NCBI GenBank assembly: GCA_036924085.1
Contig: JAVGWX010000005.1
Location: forward strand, 94,399,264-94,463,263
DNA: 64,000 nucleotides
DNA from: Ariolimax columbianus
Taxonomy: Eukaryota > Mollusca > Gastropoda > Stylommatophora > Arionidae
Reading direction: 5' to 3'
Shown in pieces: positions 11,331 through 22,350 of this stretch; the first letter of the stretch is position 1; every line of letters starts with the position of its first letter. The notes beneath the pieces were generated by a model, which saw nothing but the letters and a program-made list of their open reading frames with translations, searched no databases and was not told where the DNA came from. The position numbers and the translations under genes were made by a program.

Positions 11331-12254
11331 GGATGAGGTAGCCAGCCCTGTGCCCAGTCCTCCCTGGTCACCTGTTGTGACATGCTTGATAGGTTTACAG
11401 TGTTACTATTCTTTGTTCCCCTTTAGGATCCCATCAACACTCAGAATATATTATTATACTTACAATGTACTGATCATGTTAACGTACCTTTATCAGTAGA
11501 TAAAATACTTTTAGTTGAGGTCCTTGAGACCTGGAACTAATTTCTAGGGTTACTCCATAATAAACGCATGTGAAAATGTGTGAGTCGTAATAACATTCAG
11601 TGAATGATTTGTGTTTAATGTGAAAATGTGTGTCGTATTAACATTCAGTGAATGATTTGTGACTAATGTGAAAATATGTAACTTCTATTGACATTAAAAC
11701 TTAATACACAAAATACAAATATATGTAACTTGGGATCTGAAGAGTAGTTTTTAAAAAATGTTTTTGGTGAATGTGTGGTGTAGAAGTGTGGACAGCTGTT
11801 GGAACATCGAATGGAGACTTTTGAAATGTGGGATAGACATAAATATATGGCACTGGTCAAAGTTGTTGTTGCTGATGTTCAAAGCCAGTTGTGCTGAGTT
11901 AATTTACTTTCCTCTTTGTTTGTCCTGAAAAGGACATTCTATTGCATTGTGCTGTTGTTTACAGCGAAGCTGCACTATCTCAAATTTGTGACCTGACGCA
12001 TTTAGTTTTAGCACAGCACATTTTTTCAACATAATTTGCCGTCCATCTTTAATCCCAATTCTTCACCAGGAATGCATGGATGCAGCCTGTATCCAGGGTC
12101 ACTGCTTGGAGGCAAAATAGCGTTTTCAATAGCTCTGGTTCACTGAGCCTGATGCAAGCTGTCAGCTATGAGTATCTAACTGCTGTCATCTCGTTCACTA
12201 TGTCATTTGCCAGATTTAGAAGTTTCTTTAGTAGCGAGTTAAAGTGACTCTTTT
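11331..12254. other. Intergenic sequence with one dispersed repeat
   Basis: No gene is seen. A 45-bp direct repeat (ATGTGAAAATGTGTG, then AACATTCAGTGAATGATTTG) occurs two to three times at 11568-11680. The stretch at about 12030-12225 (CCATCTTTAATCCCAATTCT, GCAGCCTG, CACTGCTTGGAGGC) resembles 62425-62600 in the same orientation and is a dispersed repeat of unknown class. Confidence 0.5.
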
Positions 12255-12256
12255 TA

Positions 12257-13213
12257 CAAGGGGTGTTCAAGTCAAACTAGGACTTTTTTTTGTTAGGGGA
12301 AAAAATTTGTTCAAGTAGTCAAAATGCCATTTAATTTTCCAACATTGATGCACTAATCCCAATGTTTAAGTAATGCTTGAAAAGCATCAGCGTAGAAAGA
12401 TTTGTCAATATGTCTGAACCAATACAGGACAGCCTGTTTCACTTCATCATCAGTGCTGAAATGCTGACCTCTCTGGAATTATTTTAGGAGTTCAAACAGC
12501 TGGAAATTGCTTGGAGCGAGGTCTGGGCTGTAATGTGGACCGATTCACTGTCTGCTGTGCGATGATGAAAATAAACTACAAAGACTCATTCCCTCCATGT
12601 CAAAACATTCCTTCAATTCAGCGCAGGCTTGTACTCTTCTCTGCCTGTCAAAAGCGGAAAGCTGTCTTGGCACCCAACGTACACTAACCTTCAGAAAACG
12701 CAAATGTTCTTGAATAATAGTGTTGACCGTACCCAGAGAAAGATTTGTCTGTTGTGCAATTTCACGACAGGTTATGCCTCGAATTTCCAGGATAACACCT
12801 TCCACAGTCTGGATCTTCACAGGAATGATTGTGGCGGACGGGTTGAGAGCCACCACGGCCGGGATCATCGCTCATGGATTTATGACCTTCCGTAAAACGT
12901 TTACACCATTTAAATTGTCTTACTGCGGCTGAGTGTCTCATCACTGTATTGTGATTGCAGTCTTCTGTAAATTTGTTTAGGTTTCATCCCTTCTTTCACA
13001 AGAAACTTCATCACAACAAGCTGTTCTGTGCAAACATAAACAGTGTTGTCCGCCATTTTGATTTATCTGTCACGTGACAGACTCATGGCAAGTGGGCCCC
13101 ATAGCAGTAATAGGATACAAGTGCCCCTAACTAATGATAGTAGTTCCAGCACGCTATAACCTATTCAGGTAGAACTAGAACAGAAAGTTCCAGTTTGATT
13201 TGAATGCCCCTAG
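12257..13213 (-). mobile_element. Mariner-type DNA transposon with internal deletion
   Basis: The element is bounded by TA dinucleotides (12255-12256 and 13214-13215). The left terminus is CAAGGGGTGTTCAAGTCAAA; the right terminus read inward is CTAGGGGCATTCAAATCAAA. The termini match over about 30 bp with six mismatches. On the minus strand a transposase begins near 13056 (MADNTVYVCTEQL), with an HTH region (KQIYRRLQ) and a second HTH (REIAQQTNLSLGTVNTII), then WVPRQL. The frame then jumps near 12560 to PHYSPDLAPSNFQLFE, so the segment with the first two catalytic aspartates is missing. Frameshifts are also present. It is non-autonomous. Confidence 0.85.
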
Positions 13214-13218
13214 TATAA
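13205..13218. repeat. 14-bp target-site duplication, left copy
   Basis: TGCCCCTAGTATAA occurs here and at 15908-15921, exactly flanking the minus-strand LINE. The first nine bases are the last nine bases of the mariner element, so the LINE inserted after the mariner. Confidence 0.9.
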
Positions 13219-15907
13219 TAATAGCTGTCCATCGTTGTCGATGAGGACCGCCGACATCATCCTTGTCACAGATTTCCCTGTTGGGTGTGGGTGCGCATGT
13301 GGCTGAACAGGCCAATGTGGGCACGAAAACATCTGCTACATAACGGGTACACGAGGTTTGTAGAAGGTGATGTGTTCCCACTGTTCGGGATTTCCGGGTC
13401 TCACGTCTGCTCTGGGCTTTCAAAACACGGTCGTCTTCGCTGGTAGCTACACCTGATTTGACCGCGCTTCTCCAGTCAGATCTGTTTTGCGCAAGACATT
13501 CCCAGGTGTCGATGTCTATCTGACAACTTTTCAGTGAGTCTTTCAGACCGTCTTTAAATCGTTTCTTTGGGCACTCTCTCTCGCGCCATCCCTCTCTCAG
13601 CTCGCCGTAGAGAAGCTTCTTTGGGAGCCGATCGTCTGACATACGGACAAGGTGTCCGGCCCATCCTAGTCGTGCTTTTTCTAGCAGTGCATGGATGCTG
13701 GGCATGTTAGCCCTCGAGAGAACCTCGATGTCAGTGACACGATCTGGCCATCGGATGTGGAATATTTGCCTCAGGCAACCTGTGTGGAAGGGGTTTAACC
13801 TCCTTGCATGTCCAGAGTATACAGTCTAGCTTTCGCAAGCGAATAGTAGGGTTGGAATGATGGTTGCACGGTAGACTTTGAGTGGTCTTGACGCTGATGC
13901 CACGACGTGCCTAGACAATTGAGCGCATTCTACCAAAGGCTGTGCTGGCCTTTGCTATTCTGCTTGCCACCTCATCATCTAGGCTGACAGATCTCGACAG
14001 CGTGCTGCCCAGATATGTGAATTTGTCTACGGCATTCAACATCTGCCCGCTGACTGTAGCCTCTGGTTTTGTGTACGGCATGCCTGGTGCTGGTTGGTAC
14101 ATGACCTCTGTTTTTTTGGCATTGATGGTCAGGCCAAAATTGTCGCATGCGGCAGAGAACCGGTCCATTCCAACCTGCATGTTTATTTCTGAGTTGCTCA
14201 TTAGAGCGCAGTCGTCAGCAAATACAAGTTCCCTGATTATGTCGCCAACCACTTTGGTTTTGACCTTCATTCTTCTGGGATTGAGTAATTTGCCATCTGT
14301 GCGGTACTTTATGGATATTCCAAGCTCCAGTGATCTGAAGGCGTCTGTCATTGTGGCCGCAAACATCATGCTGAACAAGGTCGGGGCGAGTACACATCCT
14401 TGTTTTACTCCGTTTGATACTAGAAACGTTTTAGAGATTGCACTGCTGTCCAGTACACGAGCACACATGCCTTCGTGTAGCTGTTTCACCATGGTTATGA
14501 ACTTGTTGGGGCAGCCAAACTTGGACATTATCATCCACAGCCCTCCTCTGTTTACTGTATCAAATGCCTTTGTCAAATCAATAAATGTGGTAAACAAGGC
14601 CTGATTTTTGTTCCCGACACTTCTATTGTACTTGGCGAGCAGCAAAAATCATGTCCACTGTTCCTCTTCCGGCTCTGAACCCACATTGGCTTTCTGGGAG
14701 ATGGTGGCTTTGTTCAAGGTGTTTGTCGAGCCTGTTTAGCAGTAAGCGCGCTAGGATCTTGCCTGCTACGGAGAGTAGTGATATTCCACGATGGTTGTCG
14801 CATTCCTGACGGTTGCCTTTTCTTTTGTACAGGTGAACGGTTGAGGCGTCCTTTAGCTCCTGCGGAATTTTTCCTTTAGCCCACATGTGGCAGAATAGTT
14901 CAGTGATCCTTCTAGTGAGGGATGGGCCAGCTGTCTTATATACCTGTGCTGGTATTGCATTAGCTCCTGGAGCTTTTCCTATAGATAGTGAACTGATTGC
15001 CCTGTCGACTTCCTCCTCAGTGATGACTTCATCCAATGCCAGGTTCAGTTCCACCTGCGGCATTCGCCGGATGGCCTCCTCATTTATGGACGATGGGTGG
15101 TTTAGTATTTTTCAGAAGTGGTCTGCCAATCTGTCTAGAATCTAAACCTTATCTGTTAGCAGTGCTCCATCCGCACTGTGAACTGGAGTATTACTAGAGG
15201 GCTGCGGGCCGTAGAGAGCTTTCAGTGCCTCATAAAACCGTTTGGTGTCATGACGCTCGGCGAACATCTCAATTTCGTCAGCTCTTTTGCTGAGCCAGGA
15301 GTCTTGCATCTCTCTAAGCCTAGTCTGGACAGCTTTGCAAGCAATATTGAAGGCAGCTTTTGCTGCAGGAGATGGTGTGTCCCTCTGGTATTCCCTGTCC
15401 ACTTCATGTTTTGCATCGAGAAGGCCCGGTATTTCTAGATCGTTCTCGTCAAACCAGTCCTTATTCTTGCACGTGAGTGGGCCAATGTGTTTAACAGCTG
15501 TATCATAGAGTGTATTTCTCAATGATGCCCAGTTCTCTTCGATGTCGTTCTTTTCAAAACGGAGCTCAGATAGTCTGCCCTCAAGCTCTTCCTGGAAGCC
15601 TCCTCTTGTGGGTTCGTATTTCAGCTGAGAGACATTTGGATCTTGAAGTTTAGTTTGGCAATGACAAGTCGATGGTCGGTCCAACATTCTGCACCACACA
15701 TGCTCTTCGTTACCGTAGCATCCGCTCGATCCCTACGTCTGATGATAATGTAGTCAATGAGGTGCCAGTGGCGGGACCTTGGGTGCATCCATGTGGTTTT
15801 ATTTCGGACCGGAAGTCGGAAAGCTGTGTTTGTAATGAGTAGTTCATTTGCGGCACATGTCCTCAGAAGGAGCAGTCCGTTACTATTGCATTTTCCGATA
15901 CCATGTC
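13219..15907 (-). mobile_element. RTE-like LINE, 5'-truncated, with endonuclease remnant, RT and C-terminus
   Basis: The element is 2689 bp on the minus strand. From 5' to 3' of the element: the C-terminal part of an apurinic endonuclease (HLIDYIIIRRRD and WTDHRLVIAKL, about 15640-15780); a linker; RT blocks TVHLYKRKGNRQECDNHRGI, GFRAGRGTVDMIF, FIDLTKAFDTVNRGGLW, NGVKQGCVLAPTLFSMMF and LVFADDCALMS; then FTYLGSTLSR. The tail region includes RLGWAGHLVRMSDDRLPKKL and DTWECLAQNRSDWR, and a Cys-rich end. The RT frame breaks near 14640, again near 13905 and elsewhere. It is flanked by a perfect 14-bp duplication. It is related to the fragment at 58290-59070. Confidence 0.92.
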
Positions 15908-15921
15908 TGCCCCTAGTATAA
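15908..15921. repeat. 14-bp target-site duplication, right copy
   Basis: Identical to 13205-13218 (TGCCCCTAGTATAA). It marks the 5' truncation point of the LINE. Confidence 0.9.
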
Positions 15922-16165
15922 CCCAAAACATACTGAAGAAGATGAACCAGATTCCTCCTGACTGTAGTGCAATGCAAGACTCCTCAGTAGTCTTACCGCT
16001 GTGGAAATCACTTTGTTAATCACGACCTCGTTGGGCAGACTGCTATTAAACAGCCTGTTTTCAGGAGCACTGCAAGTAAGTCAATGTGGGTCTTGGTCAG
16101 TATGTTGTTCCTGGCCCTTATATTACTCTTCACTCTCTCACTGTTCATTGAAAAGTAGCAAGCAA
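15922..16165. repeat. Dispersed repeat shared with 28490-28690
   Basis: It contains TGTAGTGCAATGCAAG, a CTCC-TAGTA block, a CTCACTGCC-like block and a GGTCTTG-TCAGTATGTT block, in the same order as at 28490-28690. No coding signal was recognised. The class is unknown. Confidence 0.5.
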
Positions 16166-16307
16166 ATAAAATCAGGAATCAACTAAGTATGAGGACCTCT
16201 TACATGACTCATCACAATTTACACAAAAGTTATATAATATCTGTCCATCATCACGTGAACATGCATTCACTGATCAAGAAAAAGCATTTGATATGGTAGA
16301 CTGCAGG

Positions 16308-16555
16308 ATCTACAGTTAAATTGTTTCGGCAGACTGCAGTATCTACAGTTAAATTGTTTCGGCAGACTGCAGGATCTACAGTTAAATTATTTCGGCAGAC
16401 TGCAGGATCTACAGTTAAATTGTTTCGGCAGACTGCAGTATCTACAGTTAAATTGTTTCGGCAGACTGCAGGATCTACAGTTAAATTGTTTCGGCAGACT
16501 GCAGGATCTACAGTTAAATTGTTTCGGCAGACTGCAGGATCTACAGTTAAATTGA
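16308..16555. repeat. Minisatellite, 33-bp unit, eight copies
   Basis: The unit has GTTTCGGCAGACTGCAGGA followed by TCTACAGTTAAATT. Because 33 is a multiple of three, an open frame with an 11-residue repeat runs through it. That frame is an artefact. Confidence 0.95.
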
Positions 16556-16689
16556 GATTAGCTGTCAGAAAGCATCTGTGGCAACTTATCAGCTGTCACC
16601 ACCGCTTAGGCACCTGAGCATTAGTTTGGCAACAATGCAACAGATGATAAATAGTAGATTTATGCTGACTCTGTGCTACCAGTGCCAAA

Positions 16690-16915
16690 CGTGGCCTCTG
16701 TCCAGGGCGCATGAGAGCAGAATTTCACAGTGCCCAGGGCGCGTGAGAGCAGAAGTTCACACTGTCCAGGGCGCGTGAGAGAAGAATTTCACACTGCTCA
16801 GGGCGCGTGAGAGAAGATTTCACACTGCTCAGGGCGCATGAGAGCAGCATTTCACTCTGTCCAGGGCTCGTGAGAGCAGAATTTCACACTGCCCAGGGCG
16901 CGTGAGAGTTGAATT
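16690..16915. repeat. Minisatellite, about 34-bp unit, seven copies
   Basis: The unit has CCCAGGGCGCGTGAGAGCAG followed by AATTTCACACTG. It is GC-richer than its surroundings and contains a GCGCGTGAGAG core that varies little. Confidence 0.93.
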
Positions 16916-17180
16916 TCTACGTGCGAAATGAAATGTTTGAGGAAGGTCATCGGTGTTACCAGCAAAGACAGAATGCGGAACAACGACATTCGTAGTACGG
17001 CCGGCACTACATCGTGTGCTGAATACATTTCCAGGAACAAAATACGTTGGTTTGATCATCTCATGAGAATGCATCGTCATCAAGTTTCACTGATGGCTTA
17101 AAACGTTGATAGAGCTGGCTACACAGAAAGGGGGTGGCCGCGATGCAGGTGGATAGATGATATTAGAGTGATTATGCAGC
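16916..17180 (+). pseudogene. LINE C-terminal fragment
   Basis: Plus-strand frames give LRKVIGVTSKDRMRNNDIRS, then NKIRWFDHLMRMHRHQVS and GWPRCRWIDDI. These are the conserved blocks after the RT domain of invertebrate LINEs. A stop and a frame break are present. It is sandwiched between the 34-bp and 27-bp tandem arrays. Confidence 0.7.
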
Positions 17181-17335
17181 GACACGGGCTTACATTGACT
17201 GACGCAACACACGGGCTTACATTGACTGACGCAACACACGGGCTTACATTTACTGACGCAACACATGGGCTTACATTGACTGACGCAACACACTGGCTTA
17301 CATTGACTGACGCAACACACATGACGCATGACAGA
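17181..17335. repeat. Minisatellite, 27-bp unit, five copies
   Basis: The unit is CGGGCTTACATTGACTGACG followed by CAACACA. The 27-bp period keeps short frames open on both strands; these are not genes. Confidence 0.95.
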
Positions 17336-17585
17336 CGACTTAAGTGTAACGAGACAAGTAGAAAGAAAACACTAACTGTCATTGATGAGGACCGCTGAAA
17401 TGACTAATCACAATTTACACAAAAGTGATATAATATCTATCCATCATCGTTGATGGAGGACCTCCGACAAGACTGGGCATGATTTAGACAAAAGTGATAA
17501 AATGAAAGCGAATTCTGTAAATGAGACAAGGAACAATTTGTAACACGTCTCTCTAAATGACAGCCTAATATTATTCTCCTTCCTC

Positions 17586-17915
17586 GTGTCTTGCCATCAA
17601 AACACCTACATTCGTGGCTCTAACAAAGTCGTGTCTTGCCATCAAAACACCTACATTCGTGGCTCTAACAAAGTCGTGTCTTGCCATCAAAACACCTACA
17701 TTCATGGCTCTAACAAAGTCGTGTCTTGCCATCAAAACACCTACATTCGTGGCTCTAACAAAGTCGTGTCTTGCCATCAAAACACCTACATTCGTGGCTC
17801 TAACAAAGTCGTGTCTTGCCATCAAAACACCTACATTCGTGGCTCTAACAAAGTCGTGTCTTGCCATCAAAACACCTACATTCGTGGCTCTAACAAAGTC
17901 GTGTCTGGCACTGTT
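17586..17915. repeat. Minisatellite, 45-bp unit, seven copies
   Basis: The unit is GTGTCTTGCCATCAAAACAC, CTACATTCGTGGC, TCTAACAAAGTC. Copies are nearly identical (one G-to-A change in the third), suggesting recent expansion or homogenisation. Open frames exist in several phases because 45 is divisible by three. Confidence 0.97.
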
Positions 17916-18239
17916 TTTTTAGGCAATTTGCGTTGAACTAAAATTATATATTATGATCAATACACCAGTCTGTGGTGTGTTTATGTTTGACGTCGCTTTC
18001 CTAACGGGTGGCAGTTCCAAGTCTACCTGCAAGGCAGCAGTTGTTTGATGTCAGAAGTGTCTGATCTTGGAAAGTTATCACGCTGGACGTTCTACTCTAA
18101 GATTGAAGCATGCTGCTGGTGACAAAATGACTTAGTGTGAGATAAGAGAATGTATACAAGTATATAACCACACGACATAGATTGTAAACTGCAGCCTCAT
18201 TGTTAATGGGTGAACATGTTTTCAAACGTTTAGGGGCAT

Positions 18240-18352
18240 GTATTGGACATTTACATATTTTAAAAAAAAAAGACACTTCCTTTTTCCCGACGACAGGGAT
18301 GTGTTGTACTGAGTTTTGCACGCAATGGGCCATTGCATCCGACCTCAGCACA
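18240..18352 (-). mobile_element. Degenerate tRNA-derived SINE fragment
   Basis: The stretch CAATGGGCCATTGCATCCGA followed by CCTCAGCACACATTTT, together with an A-rich/T-rich edge, resembles the 3' half of the SINE copies at 26350-26621 and 42244-42505. The tRNA-like half is missing. It is an old, diverged copy. Confidence 0.5.
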
Positions 18353-18694
18353 CATATTTTACTTCGTATAGAGGTATGACCTTGTACACGAATTTGAACC
18401 CGACAAGTTTGGGATGTGTTCTATGTCACTAATCGCTTCGCTGCGCCCCCCTCCTTCTCCCCGGCTATCATTTAACGACAAATTAACTACCAATAGTGGT
18501 GACATGAGACATTAGGTAATATAAGTGGTGGTGGTGTGGGGGTGTCAGGACATAGGGCCCAATGGAATCTATCAAACGATCTCATGTTAGAATATCTTTT
18601 TCTAGTCCACCATTGTTTTATTATGTCTACTACCTACACCCACTGGAGAAAGATCTGTTCGATGAAGGCTGTTGGTGTTGTTGTTGTTGTGAAT

Positions 18695-18880
18695 GCCCGC
18701 AATGAGTCTGAGTCGACCTGCACTTCTACAGGGGCGGATGCTCCTGTGCAGGTCCCATCTCTGGCGTCAGCTGGATGTAGCCGGGAGGAGGATTTCCTGC
18801 TTAGTGGGCTATGCTCGAGCACCTTATTACTCCGCTGTGTTGGGACAAGTGCCACGAAGGGTGGTTAACAGATGTGCGAG
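18695..18880 (-). repeat. Dispersed repeat, family X, minus copy
   Basis: The reverse complement matches 23790-24000 and 47130-47240: CACTTGTCCCAAC, CCCACTAAGCAGGAAATCCT, CCGGCTACATC, and GGGACCTGCACAGG, followed by AGAAGTGCAGGTCGACT. No coding motif was found. Confidence 0.65.
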
Positions 18881-18914
18881 TTTATCTTAACAGATTCAAA
18901 CTTATACTCACTTA

Positions 18915-19628
18915 CAAACTCTCTCTCTCACACTCACTCTCGCTCGCTCACTCTCTCTCTCTCACAATCACTCGCTCACTCACTCTCTCACTCACTCGCT
19001 CTGGCTTCCTCTAGTATCCGCACTTTTGTATTCTCTCTCACTCACTCACTCTCTCTATGTTGATCTCACTCATACTCTCGCATACTCACTCACTCTCTCT
19101 TTTGTTGTCACTAACTTTCTCATACTCACTCTCTATTTTGTTCTCACTCACTATTTCTCTCTCACACTTGCTAACTCTCTCACTCTTGTGCTCTCACTCA
19201 CTTTATATCTCTATCTCTCTCTCTGTCTGTCACAATCACCCTCACTTTCTCTGTCTCTCACTCACTCTCTTACACTCACTCCCTTATTCTTGTACTCTCT
19301 CGCTCACTCTCTCTCACCCCACTCTCTTTCTCTCTCTCGCGCACTCTCTTATTCTCACTCTTATACTCTCTCTCGCCCTCACTCTCTTATTCTCACTCTT
19401 GTATCTCTCTCGTTATCAATCTTTCTCTCTCTCTCACTCTCTTATCCTCATTCTTGTATCTCTCTCGTTATCAATCTCTCTCTCTCTCTCACTCACGCAT
19501 TCCCACTCTCTTTCTCACACTTACTCACGCTCTTGTTCTCACTCTTATACTCTCTCTCTCTCGCCCTCTCTCTCTCTCACACACTCACTCACTCTCTTAT
19601 TCTCACTCTCGCCCTCACTCATTCCCTG
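18915..19628. repeat. Pyrimidine-rich simple repeat (CTCACT/CTCTCT), about 0.7 kb
   Basis: Over 700 bp of nearly pure pyrimidines (C, T) interrupted by single A residues, based on CTCACT and CTCTCT. Open frames of up to 213 codons here are low-complexity artefacts. The strand asymmetry could favour triplex formation. Confidence 0.95.
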
Positions 19629-19639
19629 TGTAGGTGTCG

Positions 19640-20495
19640 CAAAGACTACAAATCACGTCACGTATAAAACCGTATACCAGACACTGCCGTCAGGATCAAA
19701 GACTAGAAATCACGTCACGTATAAAACCGTATACCAGACACTGCCGTCAGGATCAAAGACTAGAAATCACGTCACGTATAAAACCGTATACCAGACCCTG
19801 CCGTCAGGATCAAAGACTAGAAATCACGTCACGTATAAAACCGAATACCAGACCCTGCCGTCAGGATAAAAGACTAGAAATCACGTCACGTATAAAACCG
19901 TATACCAGACCCTGCCGTCAGGATCAAAGACCAGAAATCACGTCACGTATAAAACCGTATACCAGACACTGCCGTCAGGATCAAAGACTAGAAATCACGT
20001 CACGTATAAAACCGTATACCAGACCCTGCCGTCAGGATCAAAGACTAGAAATCACGTCACGTATAAAACCGTATACCAGACCCTGCCGTCAGGATCAAAG
20101 ACTAGAAATCACGTCACGTATAAAACTGTATACCAGACCCTGCCGTCATGATCAAAGACTAGAAATCACGTCACGTATAAAACCGAATACCAGACCCTGC
20201 CGTCAGGATCAAAGACTAGAAATCACGTCACGTATAAAACCGTATACCAGACCCTGCCGTCAGGATCAAAGACTAGAAATCACGTCACGTATAAAACCGT
20301 ATACCAGACCCTGCCGTCAGGATCAAAGACTAGAAATCACGTCACGTATAAAACCGTATACCAGACCCTGCCGGCAGGATCAAAGACTAGAAATCACGTC
20401 ACGTATGAAACCGTATACCAGACCCTGCCGTCAGGATCAAAGACTAGAAATCACGTCACGTATAAAACCGTATACCAGACCCTGCCGTCGAGGAT
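19640..20495. repeat. Minisatellite, 57-bp unit, fifteen copies
   Basis: The unit consists of AAAGACTAGAAATCACGTC, ACGTATAAAACCGTATACC and AGACCCTGCCGTCAGGATC. Copies differ at only a few positions. Each unit contains TCACGTCACG and, a few bases later, TATAAAA. The period is 19 codons, so a 290-codon frame and a second frame remain open; neither looks like a protein. Confidence 0.97.
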
Positions 20496-20834
20496 CGAAT
20501 TGGTAGAGACTTGATGGTATTACTGTCAGCCTTGTCTCTGAGGTCGAGTGACCAGTTTCCGTCCTCCCTTACTTGTCTTTCATGACCGTAATTCAGGTTC
20601 AGATTGACAACTGGATAGACTGGAGCGTGTCAAGACCTGGAACCTAACCCGATTTTCACTCTATAACTCAGAAGTATAGTAAACCGACAAAATATGTTGT
20701 TATTTCGGCCATAGTTTACCGAGACAAGACATATTCAACCACAGAACAAAGTACTTTGGATATATCAAAGCATGTTGGCCGTATTGATGATGTAGAATCC
20801 ATCAATGGATTAGTTCTAATAAGAGCTGCTTTTA
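20496..20834. other. Intergenic, nothing recognised
   Basis: No coding, RNA or repeat signal was seen between the 57-bp and 28-bp arrays. Confidence 0.4.
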
Positions 20835-21035
20835 TAGTGTACCTTTCAGAATATTAGTGTTATAGTTTACCTGTAAGAACATTGGTGTTATAGGTTACCT
20901 GTCAGAACATTAGTGTTATAGTTTACCTGTAAGAACATTAGTGTTATAGGTTACCTGTCAGAACATTAGTGTTATAGTGTACCTGTCTGAACATTAGTGT
21001 TATAGTTTACCTGTCAGAACATTAGTGTTATATTG
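20835..21035. repeat. Minisatellite, about 28-bp unit, seven copies
   Basis: The unit reads GTTATAGTTTACCTGTCAG then AACATTAGT, with small substitutions (TTTACC, TGTACC or GGTTACC). Confidence 0.93.
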
Positions 21036-21199
21036 CACATGAAGCAACTAAAATAAAAATAATAATAATAAGTACCAATTACTAGCTGATCATCTGGATC
21101 GTGCTAGTAATGGCAGTCGAACATGTACCTTTGCTGTGAAAAGCTTCTCTACTACTAAGCTACCCAGACGCTGTAAAAATGGTATGATAAGGTCACTCA

Positions 21200-21460
21200 C
21201 ATGGAACTGTTTAGAAGAAGCAGACGTCTAGCAGAGGGACATGAGGTGCGAAGAAGAAGGTGTTGGAGTTAAATATGATGAACATGACAGAAACCAGCTG
21301 GTAGCATTACAAGGTAGTCTATGTTCTGGAATCTCCAAGGCAAGAGAGATAGATGAAGATCAAGACAAACACAAAGAGACGAGAACTTTGGCAAACATAA
21401 ATGAAACTTAGACAGAGTTGGAACTGATGGCTCAGGACAGGACAATTTGGCGTGTTTAAG
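21200..21460 (+). mobile_element. LINE 3' tail, degraded copy
   Basis: Shares with 56780-57035 the block CATTACAAG, GTCT, TGTTCTGGAATC, CAAGAGA, followed by a stretch ending in GAGTTGGAACTGATGG. These are blocks near the end of a LINE coding region. No open frame survives. Confidence 0.45.
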
Positions 21461-21524
21461 ACAAAGGCTCTACAGGGTTCTAATTCTGTTTCTAAGAATC
21501 GACGTCACTGCACTCCGGGCATAT

Positions 21525-22350
21525 TCATAGGTGCTGCGTTCCTCTCAGCAAATAGCGCAGGGTATGGATGCCGATGGTCCCTGTAGCTCGCTGGTTGTAC
21601 ACTCTCTTGCTCCGTCCTCTCATGCGCCCTTCTCCGCTCGAACCTTGTTTAATATCAAAAATTTGCAGCCTGTGGATTGATGCTTCATCTATTGCGGTGT
21701 CATCATCTAACATGCGGTCATTAATTGATTTCAAAATGTAATTTCTCTCCATCACTAACGTGCCCATGATGGGAGCTAGGGAAGTCAATATGTCAACTCT
21801 TTCTTTGCCCTGAACCCCAACATGACCAGGACAGTAGATCCATGTCAACCCTTGGAGGTTTGAGGCCTCAACAGCTGTTATCCACTCATACCTAAGCCAT
21901 CCCTTCTGTACCTTCTGAAGTACGTCTGTCACGATGACTGCCTTTGTTATAGAAGTCTCAGATATCCATCTCAAAGATGACGTCACTGCTTTCAAACTGG
22001 AGGTTGTTGTCACGTATGCCCCACTGCACTCAGCAACCACCTGTTCTCTCAGTCTAGTCGAGAAGCATCAGCCTGATGTCCCGGTGTAAACGACGGCATC
22101 GCTGTCTTGCGTGTTCTCAGTTATCAGTTGATTCACCTCCTGCTCTGCTCTCTCGTATCCCCATTCTCTGCCTTCCTTGCCTAAAGTTATGATGACTCTC
22201 TGGTACTCTATCATTCTATCCCCAGCCTGCGTGTTCTCAGTTATCAGTTGATTCACCTCCTGCTCTGCTCTCTCGTATCCCCATTCTCTGCCTTCCTTGC
22301 CTAAAGTTATGATGACTCTCTGGTACTCTATCATTCTATCACCAGTGTAG
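21525..22350 (-). pseudogene. LINE RNase H fragment with a 120-bp internal duplication
   Basis: The minus strand encodes an RNase H-like stretch: KAVIVTDVLQKVQKGWL, LTWIYCPGHVGVQGKERVD, then IHRLQIFDIKQGSSGEGR. The IYCPGHVGVQGKERVD block corresponds to the last catalytic region of retroelement RNase H. Upstream on the element, a 116-bp segment occurs twice at an exact 120-bp spacing (22110-22225 and 22230-22345), with about one mismatch. The flanking RT domain is absent. Confidence 0.65.

Noticed and set aside
13942..14604. 220-codon plus-strand ORF opposite the LINE RT
   Set aside because: Antisense shadow of the minus-strand reverse transcriptase frame; no independent motif.
19057..19869. 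270-codon Leu/Ser-rich ORF resembling a membrane protein
   Set aside because: Translation of a CTCACT/CTCTCT simple repeat running into the 57-bp array; the apparent hydrophobicity is a product of CT-rich codons.
19634..20506. 290-codon plus-strand ORF of 19-residue repeats
   Set aside because: It follows from the 57-bp tandem unit, which is a multiple of three; a second frame is equally open, and no unique coding sequence flanks it.
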